Assembly: GCA_022495995.1 (NCBI GenBank)
Contig: JAFEMH010005396.1
Span: 1-64,000 of the forward strand
DNA length: 64,000 nt
DNA from: Adenophora triphylla var. japonica
Lineage: Eukaryota; Streptophyta; Magnoliopsida; Asterales; Campanulaceae
Direction: 5' to 3'
A program made the translations under genes and the position numbers. The stretch's first letter is position 1. Every line of letters starts with the position of its first letter. Positions 22,203 to 31,514 of this stretch are shown one piece after another. The notes below the pieces were generated by a model. It was not told the origin of the DNA. It worked only from the letters and a program-made list of their open reading frames with translations, and ran no database searches.

Positions 22203-22247
22203 GGTCCGTACGGACCTCTTTGCATCCCAGGTTGGTCCGTACGGACC
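22203..22247 (-). promoter_or_regulatory. Putative aORF1 promoter module of element C
   Basis: Two perfect GGTCCGTACGGACC palindromes at 22203-22216 and 22234-22247 start 31 bp apart with TCTTTGCA after the first, the same composite arrangement as in the LTR and upstream of aORF2. The pair is about 155-200 bp upstream of the minus-strand ATG at 22048. Confidence 0.75.
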
Positions 22248-22364
22248 TTTTTGCAAGGGAGGGCCAAATTACTTTTCTACCCTTATAATCTTTGCCCCTA
22301 GCTGTCCTAAGGCCTATTTCAGCAAATTCAGTGCAGTATGGTCCTTAACCCATCAAATTCAACC

Positions 22365-22680
22365 ACCGGCCGTCAGTGTAAGCCCGAACTTCGCCCACTC
22401 CAACGGCAACGCAAGCACCGGCAGTCAGTGTAAGCCCGAACTTCGCCCACTCAACGGCAACGCAAGCACCGGCAGTCAATGTAAGCCCGAACCTCGCCCA
22501 CTCCAACGGCAACGCAAGCACCGGCAGTCAGTGTAAGCCCGAACTTCGCCCACTCAACGGCAACGCAAGCACCGGCAGTCAGTGTAAGCCCGAACTTCGC
22601 CCACTCAACGGCAACGCAAGCACCGGCAGTCAGTGTAAGCCCAAACCTCGCCCACTCCAATGGCAACGCAAGCACCGGCT
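22365..22680. repeat. 51-52 bp tandem repeat, six units
   Basis: Units of the type GTCAGTGTAAGCCCGAACTT, CGCCCACTCAACGGCAACGC and AAGCACCGGCA begin near 22368, 22420, 22471, 22523, 22574 and 22625. Looser copies continue at about 22750-23060. Frames on both strands stay open through it because the period is near a multiple of three; I do not regard them as genes. Confidence 0.85.
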
Positions 22681-23236
22681 ATCAAAGTAAGCCCGAGCTC
22701 CTCCCCAACAAGTCAAAGGGAAGTCGTACAAGACTACATATCCCCAGCACCGGCCGTCAATGTAAGCCCAAACTTCGCCCACTCAACGGCAAAACAAGCG
22801 CAAGAAGGAGCCAACACCTCCGAGTACAAATCCCAAGGCACGAAATGCCTCCAAAATGCCAAATGGTGAAGCAATCACCAGCCATCATCCTCGCCCACTC
22901 AACGGCAATTCAACCACCGGCCGTTAGTGTAAGACCGGTCCCCGCCCACTCAACGGCAAAACAAACGCAAGAAGGAGCCAGCACCTCCCAGCACAAATAT
23001 CAAGGCACAAGACGCCTCCAAAACATTCAACGGTAACTCAACCACCGGCCCTTAAAACAGGTCCAACGTCACCCTCTCAACAGGAAAAGCCCCTACAAGG
23101 CCACGATAAATCCTCAACGGATGAACACCGGCAGCCATCGTAATTCCAACCCTCTCCCCAGCGGACAAAGCACGAGGCATCTACACCTCTCGCAATCAAA
23201 GCATAAGGCAGCTATGCCTCCACAACCGCAGCCAGA

Positions 23237-23770
23237 AGACGATTCAAAGTCCTCACGCATGGCACCAACCGCAGCCAAAAGACGATTCAAAGTCCTCACG
23301 CATGGCAAACCGCAATGTAAGACGATTCAAAGTCCTCACGCATGGCACCAACCACACTGTAAGACGATTCAAAGTCCTCACGCATGGCAAACCGCAGCCA
23401 GAAGACGATTCAAGGTCCTCACGCATGGCACCAACCACAGCCAGAAGACGATTCAAAGTCCTCACGCATGGCACCAACCGCAATGTAAGACGATTCAAAG
23501 TCCTCACACACGGCACCAACCGCAAATGTAAGACGATTCAAAGTCCTTACGCATGGCACCAACCGCAAAGCGTAAGACGATTCAAAGTCCTCACGCATGG
23601 CAAACCGCAGCGAAGACGATTCAAAGTCCTCACGCATGGCACCAACCGCAGCCAGAAGACGATTCAAAGTCCTCACGCATGGCAAACCGCAATGTAAGAC
23701 GATTCAAAGTCCTCACGCATGGCAAACCGCAGCCGAAGACGATTCAAAGTCCTCACGCATGGCAACCGCA
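23237..23770. repeat. About 41-bp tandem repeat, thirteen units
   Basis: The core GACGATTCAAAGTCCTCACG followed by CATGGCA occurs 13 times, separated by short variable linkers of the form CCAACCGCAGCCAGAA, AACCGCAATGTAA and similar. It lies between aORF1 and the 3' LTR of C. The core is nearly invariant while linkers alternate among a few types, suggesting higher-order duplication. Confidence 0.88.
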
Positions 23771-23807
23771 ACCAAGATGACTCAAGTCTTCATACTATCT
23801 CCACTCG

Positions 23808-24130
23808 AAGGCTTTAAACCACTCACCCGAGAGACCGTATAAATCACCCAAACTATTACCTCCAAACTCGAAGGCTTTAAACCACTCGGTCCGAAGACCG
23901 TATAAACCTCCCACATTACTATCTCCACCTAAGGCTTTAAACCACTCGGTCCGAAGACCGTATAAACCTCCCACATTACTATCTCCAAACTCTAAGGCTT
24001 TAAACCACTCGGTCCGGAAGACCGTATAAACCTCCCACATTATTACCTCCAGCCCGGAAGGCTTTAAACCACTCGGTCCGGAAGACCGTATAAACCTCCC
24101 AAATCACTATCTCCGCCCTAAGGCCTTAAA
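23808..24130. repeat. About 58-bp tandem repeat, six units
   Basis: The unit contains GGCTTTAAACCACTCGGTCC, GAAGACCGTATAAACC and TCCCACATTACTATCTCC. The first and last units are the most diverged. A single copy of the same core, reverse complemented, is present in F at about 55400-55437. Confidence 0.85.
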
Positions 24131-24159
24131 CCACCCGATTAGGAAAATCGTAAAGTTTC

Positions 24160-24640
24160 CATCCCAGACACCACCACGTCCTCACAATTGACCTCGCCGG
24201 TCACCACATCTCAGACACCACCTGTCCCTTACCACCGACCTCGGCCCACACGATACTTCGTGGCACCATCACGCCCACATACACTCACAATTTCACGACC
24301 TCCGAACTGCGACTGTGCTTGATTCCCGCCTGTGGGATACGTAGGAATCCTATCACAGTGGTCCACCCATCGACCTATGCGGTCACCCAGACACCACCAC
24401 GTCCTCACAACCGACCTCGGCGGTCATACAACACTTCAGTGGCACCACCACGCCCGCATTCACAAAACACTCACGATTCCCTACACCCGAACTACGACTG
24501 TGCTTGATTCCCGCCAGGGATACGTAGGAATCCTATCACAGTGGTCCAAATTTACCGACCTAAACGGTCACACAATAGGACACCACCACGTCCTCACACT
24601 GACCTCCCTGGTCACTTTATCTCCCAACACGCGATCCAGA
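24160..24640. repeat. Two long repeat units with a conserved GGGATACGTAGGAATCC core
   Basis: Two units of roughly 200 bp each contain CACCACCACGTCCTCAC, CTGTGCTTGATTCCCGCC and GGGATACGTAGGAATCC (24334-24350 and 24517-24533) followed by TATCACAGTGGTCC. The 17-bp core also occurs twice, reverse complemented, in the equivalent part of F. It lies just upstream of the C polypurine tract. Confidence 0.8.
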
Positions 24641-24686
24641 TTAGGACCCTTATCTTATCGGCGACCCCACTTCTTTCATAAGTGAC

Positions 24687-24700
24687 GCCGTCGAGGGCTT
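24687..24700 (+). promoter_or_regulatory. Element C polypurine tract region
   Basis: GCCGTCGAGGGCTT sits directly before the 3' LTR. It is recognisable through F, where the corresponding place reads GCCGAGGGGCTC before TGTGAGTACCCC. Both are preceded by CGACCCCACTTC. It is weaker than a textbook purine tract. Confidence 0.6.
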
Positions 24701-26067
24701 CGTAAGTACCCCAACTGGATCACCCCTTTCAAGCACACGGAAGCACCGCACTCATCAACGCAGTCTCGACGACCTCTGGCACTCAAAACCCTCTCAAAAC
24801 CCCCAGCCAAACCAAGGGAAGAGCTTTCCTGGGATAAAAAGGGACAAAAGGACCTTTTATGAATTTTCAGGATATTGGAAAAGCAAAAATTGTCTGTACG
24901 GACCTCTTTGTTTTCATAATTACTGAATCCCCTTAAAGTCCACAATATTCCCTCAAATCCCGAAGAAAATGATTACCCTCATGCTTAGTTGGTCCGTACG
25001 GACCTCTTTGCATGTCAAGATGGTCCGTACGGACCTTATTGCTCAGGGGACATCATAATTCCAGAATATTCACCATCATCACATATTCCCTCAAATCGAG
25101 AAAAACCAAAATTCTGGATAACCAAGAAGGTCCGTACGGACCTTCTTGCACCTAAACTGGCACTATAAATAGAGGGCTCTCCCTCCTCATTTTCAAACTC
25201 CTCCCACTTCTCTCTTCCTCCCTAAGCCTTCAGGCTTCCCCTCTAAGTCCTCTCGAGGCACTCCCGGCCCCTTTCGGATCCTTCTGAGGCCTTTCGAGCT
25301 CCCTTGTGGTGCTCCGAAGCCTCTCCGAGCGCTCCCGCGACGCTCCCGCGCTGCCCCGAGGCACTCTCGAGGTACTCTGAGTCCCCTCGTGGTACTCCGA
25401 GGCCTTGCCTGGTCTTTCCACGGTGTCCCGGCTCTTTCCGAGTCAAACCGGCAATCCCAAACCACGCCGAAACTCTGCCCGAGTGACTCCTGCCACCCCA
25501 ACGCACGCCGAACCAACATTGGAACGCTACTCCGACCTCAAACACTATTCCTCAGCGGAAGACAGACACGAAACAACATTGGTAAGGCTTCCTTCCATTA
25601 CTATTTCAATACATTTCAATACGTAGTGTACAACGTAGACATCCGACACAGCATGCATTTTTAAAAGCACACACACACACACACAACATTTTAAAGGATA
25701 TTAGGGGTATCCGAAAGACTCGTTTTACGAGGAGACTTGGGTGAGCTCTAATATTCTAATATTCTCTTCCCGAGGAGTCATCTGACCTCCGAACTCAAAA
25801 TCTCATCACACAAAAACAGTTTAAAATTATCTTTAAACTGATGCCATTTTTCAATGTTTTGGGCTTAATAAAAACGGCGTGGCGAATCTACAAATGCGAA
25901 AACAAACGGCGAGACACCTCCAACACGCAACGCTGAAGCGGAATAAAGCCAGATGTCGGGGCGCGATTGCGCTGCCTCTCGGATCCGGGCGACATTCCCG
26001 AATAGCGACACGAATGCGAGATGCCTCGGGGCCCCTCGGCGCGTGAGCCGGATCCCGGGTAATTTCA
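24701..26067 (+). repeat. Element C 3' LTR
   Basis: 1367 bp, near-identical to 9109-10480. Its first base is changed (CGTAAGTACC against TGTAAGTACC). TATA box TATAAATA at 25164-25171. Target duplication ACATT follows at 26068-26072. Confidence 0.93.
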
Positions 26068-26072
26068 ACATT

Positions 26073-26845
26073 ATCTTGGTGTTTCTGGATTCTGAATTCT
26101 TCTGACAATGCACTTCTTCTGACAGTTTTAAAGTCTACCGCTGCCTTTTCTCTTAAGGATCTTCAAGATTTTGTGGGGCAAACTCAGGCAAGCAGTCAGA
26201 TGTTGGAACCCAAAAGGGAGATGGAGGCACCATCTGTAGGAGCCAGGGTGAAGAAGAGGAAGAGCAGTTCCAAGGAGGTGATAAATGTGGATGAAACAGG
26301 CTTAGGAGATGTGGAAGAGGCGCTGGCTAGGGCAGCAGTGGTGAGTTTTTATGAAAAACAGAGTCTCAAAGGAAATAGTATATCCATGGTTTTGACCTAC
26401 CTTTTGGCTTTTTGCAGGGTGTTGATGCTGCTAAGATAAGAATGAACGCTCTTGAGGAAAGGAATAGGAAGTCAGGCTGGAACTTATTCAAGTCAAGAAA
26501 CAGAGGGAAGCCGGGGCTAAGAGAAATGAAGAATTACAGAAGGAGGTGGATAACTTGATGACAGGGATGTCTTCCCTTCAAGACACATAGCTGCATGAGA
26601 TTGAGGATTTAAAGAAGAGCATGATGGCCTCCGCTGCCCAGAGCATGGTTGCAATCAAGATTCAAATGATGGAGGAGTTTCATGCCGGGAAACACACAGA
26701 GTGGAATGTTGAGCAACAACGTTCCCTCTTGAAGACCTTGGAAGCTAAGGGAGAGGAGGTAGGAGAAGGATCTTCTGCAGCCAACGGTGATGATATCTTG
26801 GATGAAGGAGCAGCAACAACATCAGCGGCAGTAGCCACCCCATGA
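26073..26845 (+). pseudogene. Element B antisense gene, 3' part (coiled coil)
   Basis: This continues the gene split by element C at 9104. The first exon here ends at 26340 and includes MEAPSVGARVKKRKSSSKEV, a basic nuclear-localisation-like patch. An intron at 26341-26417 (GTGAGT to TTTGCAG) is 77 bp, matching the 76-bp intron upstream. The rest is glutamate and lysine rich with heptad character (MMASAAQSMVAIKIQMMEEF; QQRSLLKTLEAKGEEVGEG) and ends at 26845. A frameshift near 26480 and a TAG near 26588 interrupt it. Together with 8221-9103 this gives a globular domain plus C-terminal coiled coil, transcribed against gag-pol. Confidence 0.68.
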
Positions 26846-27871
26846 AGGAAGAAAGTAACATGGTAAAAACTTTTGGTTTTGAAAAAATTTGGTTTAAAAA
26901 ACTTTAGTTTGAAATGGGCTGCGTCCCGAAGACAATATTTTGGTTTGTAATTGGCCCATAAGGGCCAAGACAATATGTTTTTCAAGTGTTGGGTTGGTCC
27001 AGCACTGTTTATTCTTTCTGTAGGAAAAACTTTTTCTTGGGTTTTGGATAAAAAACTTTCCCCAAGTATCTTTATGAAAAACGTTTTTAGGAGGTTGATA
27101 TGTTAACCTCTTCATAGATGGTAACAACTTGTGAGTGGATGTAGAAATCCTTTGCAATTACGTAGATTGACATGTAAATGTCAATAACCGTTTGTACTTA
27201 GATGACACGTAAGTGTCATAACCAATTGTAAAGATCTTAGGGTCTAACACATTGATTGAGTGGTGATGGGTAATTCGTATATATTAAACATACGGACCCA
27301 CCACACACCTCAATCAAGGTTGACATCGTGCGCTCCAGGCGAGGTGTTTAAACCTTAATGCGGTGAAAGAAAGAAATTTCTTTAAACCTTTGAAGGGATT
27401 AAGTACCTTAAACGGAAGTGAGATGGCCAGTCCCAAAACGGTTGTTTTCACGAGGATTTGGACTGAATTTGGAGATTTCCAGTTTAAGGTGCCAACTTCT
27501 TGCAAAATAACAAGTTAATGAAAGATTTCGACATCTTTTCTGATGTCACATTTTATTAAAAGAAAATAAAAGAATAAAAAACACTTTTTAAACGAAGATT
27601 GAGAGATAGTTCGTACCATATATAAGCGTCAAATTCTTGGAAAGATGATTACATCTTAGTTAACCAATGAGTTTTATTCTAATGCTTCTTGTTTCCTTGT
27701 AAAACAGAAACATGTTAGGGGTGGGCGTTAGCTTAGCTAATGCCCCTCCGATGCTTAAGTCAATAATTATTCCAAAATTTAAATAAAAATGGAAACAAGT
27801 ACATTTATTGAACTTAGGATGGTAGAGATCGTACCTTGGTTTTATTTGCATTGTAAAATAATCATGTAAAC
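26846..27871. other. Element B spacer between convergent antisense gene and pol
   Basis: I see no gene here. It separates the 3' end of the plus-strand antisense gene from the 3' end of minus-strand pol, so transcripts from both could overlap. Small repeats such as ATGACACGTAAGTGTCA (near 27200) and its partner GACATGTAAATGTCAATAACC (27169) are visible. Confidence 0.55.
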
Positions 27872-29695
27872 TTACATAAAGTAGGTTTTGAGATGGATGG
27901 CATTCCAGCTTCTGGGAATCCTTGCTCCCTCTAGATTCGATATCCAATAGGAACCTTTGCCTGCTTCAGCATCCACTAGGTATGGCCCTTCCCATTTGGG
28001 AGCCATCTTTCCAGTATTGGGTTCTCTTGTATTCTGAAATATCTTCCGTAGGACTAAATCACCAACTTGGAATTTTCGCAATCTAACATTCTTGTTATAG
28101 GATCTTGCAATCTTCTGTTGATATGCTGCTATCCTGATCTTTGCAAGGTCCCTTAGTTCGTTAATGGTGTCTAGATCATGACTCAGGTTGGCATCATTTT
28201 GCTCTGGTGTAAACATCTTGAGCCTGGCACTGGGGATGACAATTTCTGCTGGGATGACCGCTTCTGCTCCGAACACTAAGGAATAGGGGGTTTGGCCTGT
28301 CAAATTTTTTGGTGTGGTTCTATCTGCCCAAAGGACAAAGGGAAGCTCTTCTGCCCATCTTCCTTTCTTTTGATCTAGCCTCTTCTTTAGGTTATTGATG
28401 ATTATTTTGTTGCTTGATTCTGCCTGGCCATTAGCTTGAGGATGCACAGGTGAAGATGTCACCATCTTAACTCCCCACCTAGCAAGAAAATCTTGGGTCT
28501 TCTTGCTGATGAATTGAGAGCCATTGTCACATATTATTTCAGATGGAATGCCAAACCTACTAAATATATTTCTCTTAATGAAGGATATGACTTCCTTATC
28601 ACGAACTTGCACATAGGATTCAGCCTCAACCCATTTAGAGAAATAATCAGTCATAGCAAGCAAGAAAACTTTTCCCCTAGGAGCTTTAGGCAATTTTCCC
28701 ATTATATCCATTCCCCATCTCATGAACGGCCAAGTAGAGAGGATTGGATGAAGCAATTCTGCAAGCAATTCTGCGGGCTGATGCAAGATGTAGCTATGCC
28801 TCTGGCAGGAATCACATTTCTTGGCAAAGATGGTAGCATCTTGTCGCATTGTTAGCCAGTAATAACCCATTCTCAGAGATTTTGTATATAATCTTTTGCC
28901 CCTAGAATGGTTACCACATGATCCTTCATGTAACTCTCTTAGGACTTCTTTAGCTTGGTCGGCTTCGAGACATCTCAAATATGGACCTGCAAATGATTTC
29001 TTAAATAGCACATTATCTATTAATATAAATCTTGAAATCCTTACCCTGAATGCTCTAGCATTCTTTTCTTCATCAGGGATAGTGCCATCTTGAAAATATT
29101 TAATTATTGGCGTCGTCCAAGATATCTCCATCTGACTATCAGGGATATCGTCATCTATACAGAATAGTCCTAACCTTTCCACAGCAGGGATGTCAACATG
29201 TATGATTGGGATATTAGTTTGAGATAAGCTTTTGAAAGCTGATCCAAGATTAGCCAAAGCATCTGCTTGAGAGTTATCTTCTCGGGGTATTTGTTCGAAA
29301 GAGAATATTTGAAATTTGCTTGCCAAAATTTTTACAATGCCCAAATAAGTTGTCTTCTTGGCATTTTTTGCTGCATAGGAACTGTTAAAATGATTTACAA
29401 GTAATAATGAATCACTATATACCTGTATTGCTTTGATGTTCATGTCTAGAGCCACGGATAGGCCCACGATTAAGGCTTCGTACTCTGCCTCATTATTGGT
29501 AGCTTTAAAATCACAACTAATGGCCTGGGGTATGATGTCCCCTTGTGGTGACTTTAGGACAACACCTAGCCCTGTGCCCCTCATATTAGAAGCACCATCT
29601 GTGAATAGAGTCCACATCGTCAGGGTGTCCCCATCTTGGAGTTGTTGTACTTCAAGTTCTACTTCTGGTTGCATACTTGGACTAAAGTCTGTCAC
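27872..29695 (-). CDS. Element B second RNase H domain and integrase
   Basis: An open 607-codon minus-strand frame. Residues 25-155 are an RNase H domain of the extra type that marks Tat elements: [17 protein letters not shown] (first Asp), NNEAEYEAL (Glu), [13 protein letters not shown] (second Asp) and [14 protein letters not shown] (last Asp). The integrase follows: CGNHSRGK and CDSCQRHS for zinc, [28 protein letters not shown] and [19 protein letters not shown] for the Asp, Asp, Glu centre. The C-terminus has [11 protein letters not shown] and PKWEGPYLV, the GPY/F module. All catalytic residues are present. This is one of the best-kept enzymes in the window; upstream it is separated from the first RNase H by an in-frame TAA near 29711. 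Confidence 0.9.
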   Translation of the reverse strand: MTDFSPSMQPEVELEVQQLQDGDTLTMWTLFTDGASNMRGTGLGVVLKSPQGDIIPQAISCDFKATNNEAEYEALIVGLSVALDMNIKAIQVYSDSLLLVNHFNSSYAAKNAKKTTYLGIVKILASKFQIFSFEQIPREDNSQADALANLGSAFKSLSQTNIPIIHVDIPAVERLGLFCIDDDIPDSQMEISWTTPIIKYFQDGTIPDEEKNARAFRVRISRFILIDNVLFKKSFAGPYLRCLEADQAKEVLRELHEGSCGNHSRGKRLYTKSLRMGYYWLTMRQDATIFAKKCDSCQRHSYILHQPAELLAELLHPILSTWPFMRWGMDIMGKLPKAPRGKVFLLAMTDYFSKWVEAESYVQVRDKEVISFIKRNIFSRFGIPSEIICDNGSQFISKKTQDFLARWGVKMVTSSPVHPQANGQAESSNKIIINNLKKRLDQKKGRWAEELPFVLWADRTTPKNLTGQTPYSLVFGAEAVIPAEIVIPSARLKMFTPEQNDANLSHDLDTINELRDLAKIRIAAYQQKIARSYNKNVRLRKFQVGDLVLRKIFQNTREPNTGKMAPKWEGPYLVDAEAGKGSYWISNLEGARIPRSWNAIHLKTYFM

Positions 29696-30200
29696 AAAAT
29701 CTACAAGTGCTTATGATTTTATTGCTGTTCTAGGCTCATATTTGATGTCATAAGTGCTTAACTGAATGGACCACTTGGCCATCCTTCCTGACATTTATGG
29801 TTTTCTCATTACACTTTTTATTGGATAGTTAGTATGGATGACAATAACATGAGTTTCAAAATAATGCCTTAACTTAATTGAAGCAGAAATTAAAGCTAAT
29901 ATTAATTTTTCAAGGTGTGAATACCTGGTTTCCGCATCGAGCAATGTTTTACTTACATAGTATATTGGCTGCTGGATGCCATCTTGATCACGCCAGGACG
30001 ACACTAACTGCGGTTTCAGAGACAGCTAAGTAGACACACAATGGCTCACCTTCTTGAGTCTTTGAAAGAAGGGGAGGTGTTGACAGGTACAACTTCAAAT
30101 CTTGAAAGTCTTGTTCATGCTTATCAGTCCACTCGAACCTAGAATTCTTCTTTAAGATGTCATAGAATGGCTTGCATCTGTCTGAGGATTTTGAGATGAA
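29696..30200 (-). pseudogene. Element B first RNase H domain (broken)
   Basis: Between reverse transcriptase and the second RNase H the homology continues in changing frames. The clearest piece (30004-29795) has QQPIYYVSKTLLDAETRYSH and LEKLILALISASIKLRHYF, typical of the RNase H region of Ty3/gypsy pol. A frameshift near 30201 ends the reverse transcriptase frame, and stops at 29795 and about 29711 break the rest. Confidence 0.75.
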
Positions 30201-31130
30201 TCAATTCAATGCTGCCACCTTCCCTGTCAATCTTTGAACATCTTTTATGGATTTGGGTGACGTTAAGTTGATGATTGCTCTGATCTGCTCCGGGCTTGCT
30301 TCTATCCCTCTTTGTGTCACCATGTAGCCCAAGAATTTCTCGAACTTCATGCCAAAATTGCACTTTGCTGGGTTCAGCTTCATGTTGAACTTGTCTAGGA
30401 TGTCGAATGCTTGAGCAAGATCTCGAACATGATCTTCAGCTTTCTTTGACTTTATCACCATATCGTCGATGTATACTTCCATAGTGTCCCTAATCTGCTC
30501 CTTGAACATCATGTTGACTAGCCTCTGGTATGTAGCACCTGCATTTCTTAGTCCAAAAGGCATTGCAATGTAACAATAAATACCTGTTGGGGTGATGAAG
30601 GCGGTATCTTCTTGATCGGATGGCTCCATTTGGATTTGCTGGAATCCTGAAGATGCATCCAGAAAAGTCAACACTTCATGCCCAGAAGTGGCATCCACCA
30701 AAGTATCAATGTGTGGCAAGGGAAAAGGATCTTTGGGACAAGCTTTGTTTAAGTCTGTGAAGTCAACGCAAACTCTCCATTTTCCGTTCTTCTTTTCTAC
30801 TACCACCACATTTGCTAGCCATCTTGGATATTTGACCTCTCTGATCATCTTAGCTTTGAGTAGTCTATCCACTTCTTCTTGAATGATAATATTCCTTTCA
30901 TGTGCGAACTTTCTTCTCTTTTGGTGGATCGGTCTGAAAGATGGATCGATGTTGAGTTTGTGGGTGATTACATCCTTACTGATGCCTGTCATATCTTCAT
31001 GTTTCCATGTGAAGCTTCTAATCCTGCTCTGCAAGAGGTTAATAAGGTCTTCTTCTATTTCTACTGGAACATCTTGGCCAACCAGCACTTTGAGATCTGG
31101 GTTTGAGGGGTCTAAGAGTATCTCTTTCAA
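30201..31130 (-). CDS. Element B reverse transcriptase
   Basis: The minus-strand frame has 309 codons. It contains VCVDFTDLNKACPKDPFPLP, FLDASSGFQQIQM, MPFGLRNAGATYQRL, and the catalytic loop as YIDDMVIKSKKAEDHV near 30463, then KLNPAKCNFG and FLGYMVTQRGIEASPEQI. YIDD in place of YVDD distinguishes it from C, D and F. The frame ends early (TGKVAALN) through a frameshift at the thumb-RNase H boundary. The N-terminal DMTGISKDVITHKLNI is the usual gypsy approach to the polymerase. Confidence 0.9.
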   Translation of the reverse strand: MKEILLDPSNPDLKVLVGQDVPVEIEEDLINLLQSRIRSFTWKHEDMTGISKDVITHKLNIDPSFRPIHQKRRKFAHERNIIIQEEVDRLLKAKMIREVKYPRWLANVVVVEKKNGKWRVCVDFTDLNKACPKDPFPLPHIDTLVDATSGHEVLTFLDASSGFQQIQMEPSDQEDTAFITPTGIYCYIAMPFGLRNAGATYQRLVNMMFKEQIRDTMEVYIDDMVIKSKKAEDHVRDLAQAFDILDKFNMKLNPAKCNFGMKFEKFLGYMVTQRGIEASPEQIRAIINLTSPKSIKDVQRLTGKVAALN

Positions 31131-31178
31131 ATCATGTTCCTTCGCCTCCAGAACCTCCCGGGCCTTTTTCTGTAATTG

Positions 31179-31514
31179 CTATGCCATCTTAGGGGTTGTT
31201 GACACCTTCATGGAAGTCATGTAACATTCTTTAGCTGACTGTTGATCGCTGTAAACCTTGACAACTCCCCAAGGTGTCGGCATCTTGACACATTGGTGAT
31301 AGGTGGATGGTACAGCCTTCATCCAATGGATCCATGGTCTTCCTAAGATCACATTGTAGCAAGTTGTATTATCTATCACGCAGAATTTCTCCATGGAATT
31401 GATACCTTCGACGTAGACTGGAAGTGTAATCTCACCAACTGTACTTTTGGTTTCTCCATTGAAACCCACGAGCACCGAGGTCCTTTTTACAATGCTGTCT
31501 TCAGGGATCTTCAT
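31179..31514 (-). pseudogene. Element B protease C-terminal part
   Basis: This 111-codon frame continues the protease whose active-site part is at the end of the gag frame (ILIDGGSSVNLIMLDALKE). It reads GFNGETKSTVGEITLPVYV and NTTCYNVILGRPWIHWM, the C-terminal retropepsin motif. The two frames overlap by a few bases at 31511-31514, consistent with a one-base loss in an A-run rather than a programmed site. Confidence 0.78.

Larger units (their letters stand above)
9109..26067 (+). mobile_element. Element C: Ogre-like Ty3/gypsy element with two antisense genes, plus strand
   Basis: LTRs at 9109-10480 and 24701-26067 are flanked by the exact 5-bp duplication ACATT (9104-9108 and 26068-26072). 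Order: LTR, tRNA-Arg-type primer site, leader, truncated gag joined to reverse transcriptase, RNase H, second RNase H, integrase, a short tandem array, antisense aORF2, antisense aORF1, four blocks of tandem repeats, LTR. The total is 16959 bp. The LTR pair differs at roughly 17 sites in 1117 compared bases, the youngest pair of the nest. The element lacks most of gag and all of protease, so it would depend on a relative for particle proteins. Confidence 0.93.

Noticed and set aside
23237..23770. CRISPR-like array appearance (repeat core with alternating linkers)
   Set aside because: Linkers are themselves repeated among a few types, the context is a plant retrotransposon, and no cas genes exist. 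It is a minisatellite.
23114..23842. Open frames of up to 136 codons on both strands over the tandem arrays
   Set aside because: They follow the repeat period and encode monotonous repeats in several frames.
26180..26845. Independent host gene at 26180-26845
   Set aside because: The sequence is the continuation of the B antisense gene across the C insertion, with an intron of matching size and the ACATT duplication at the cut.
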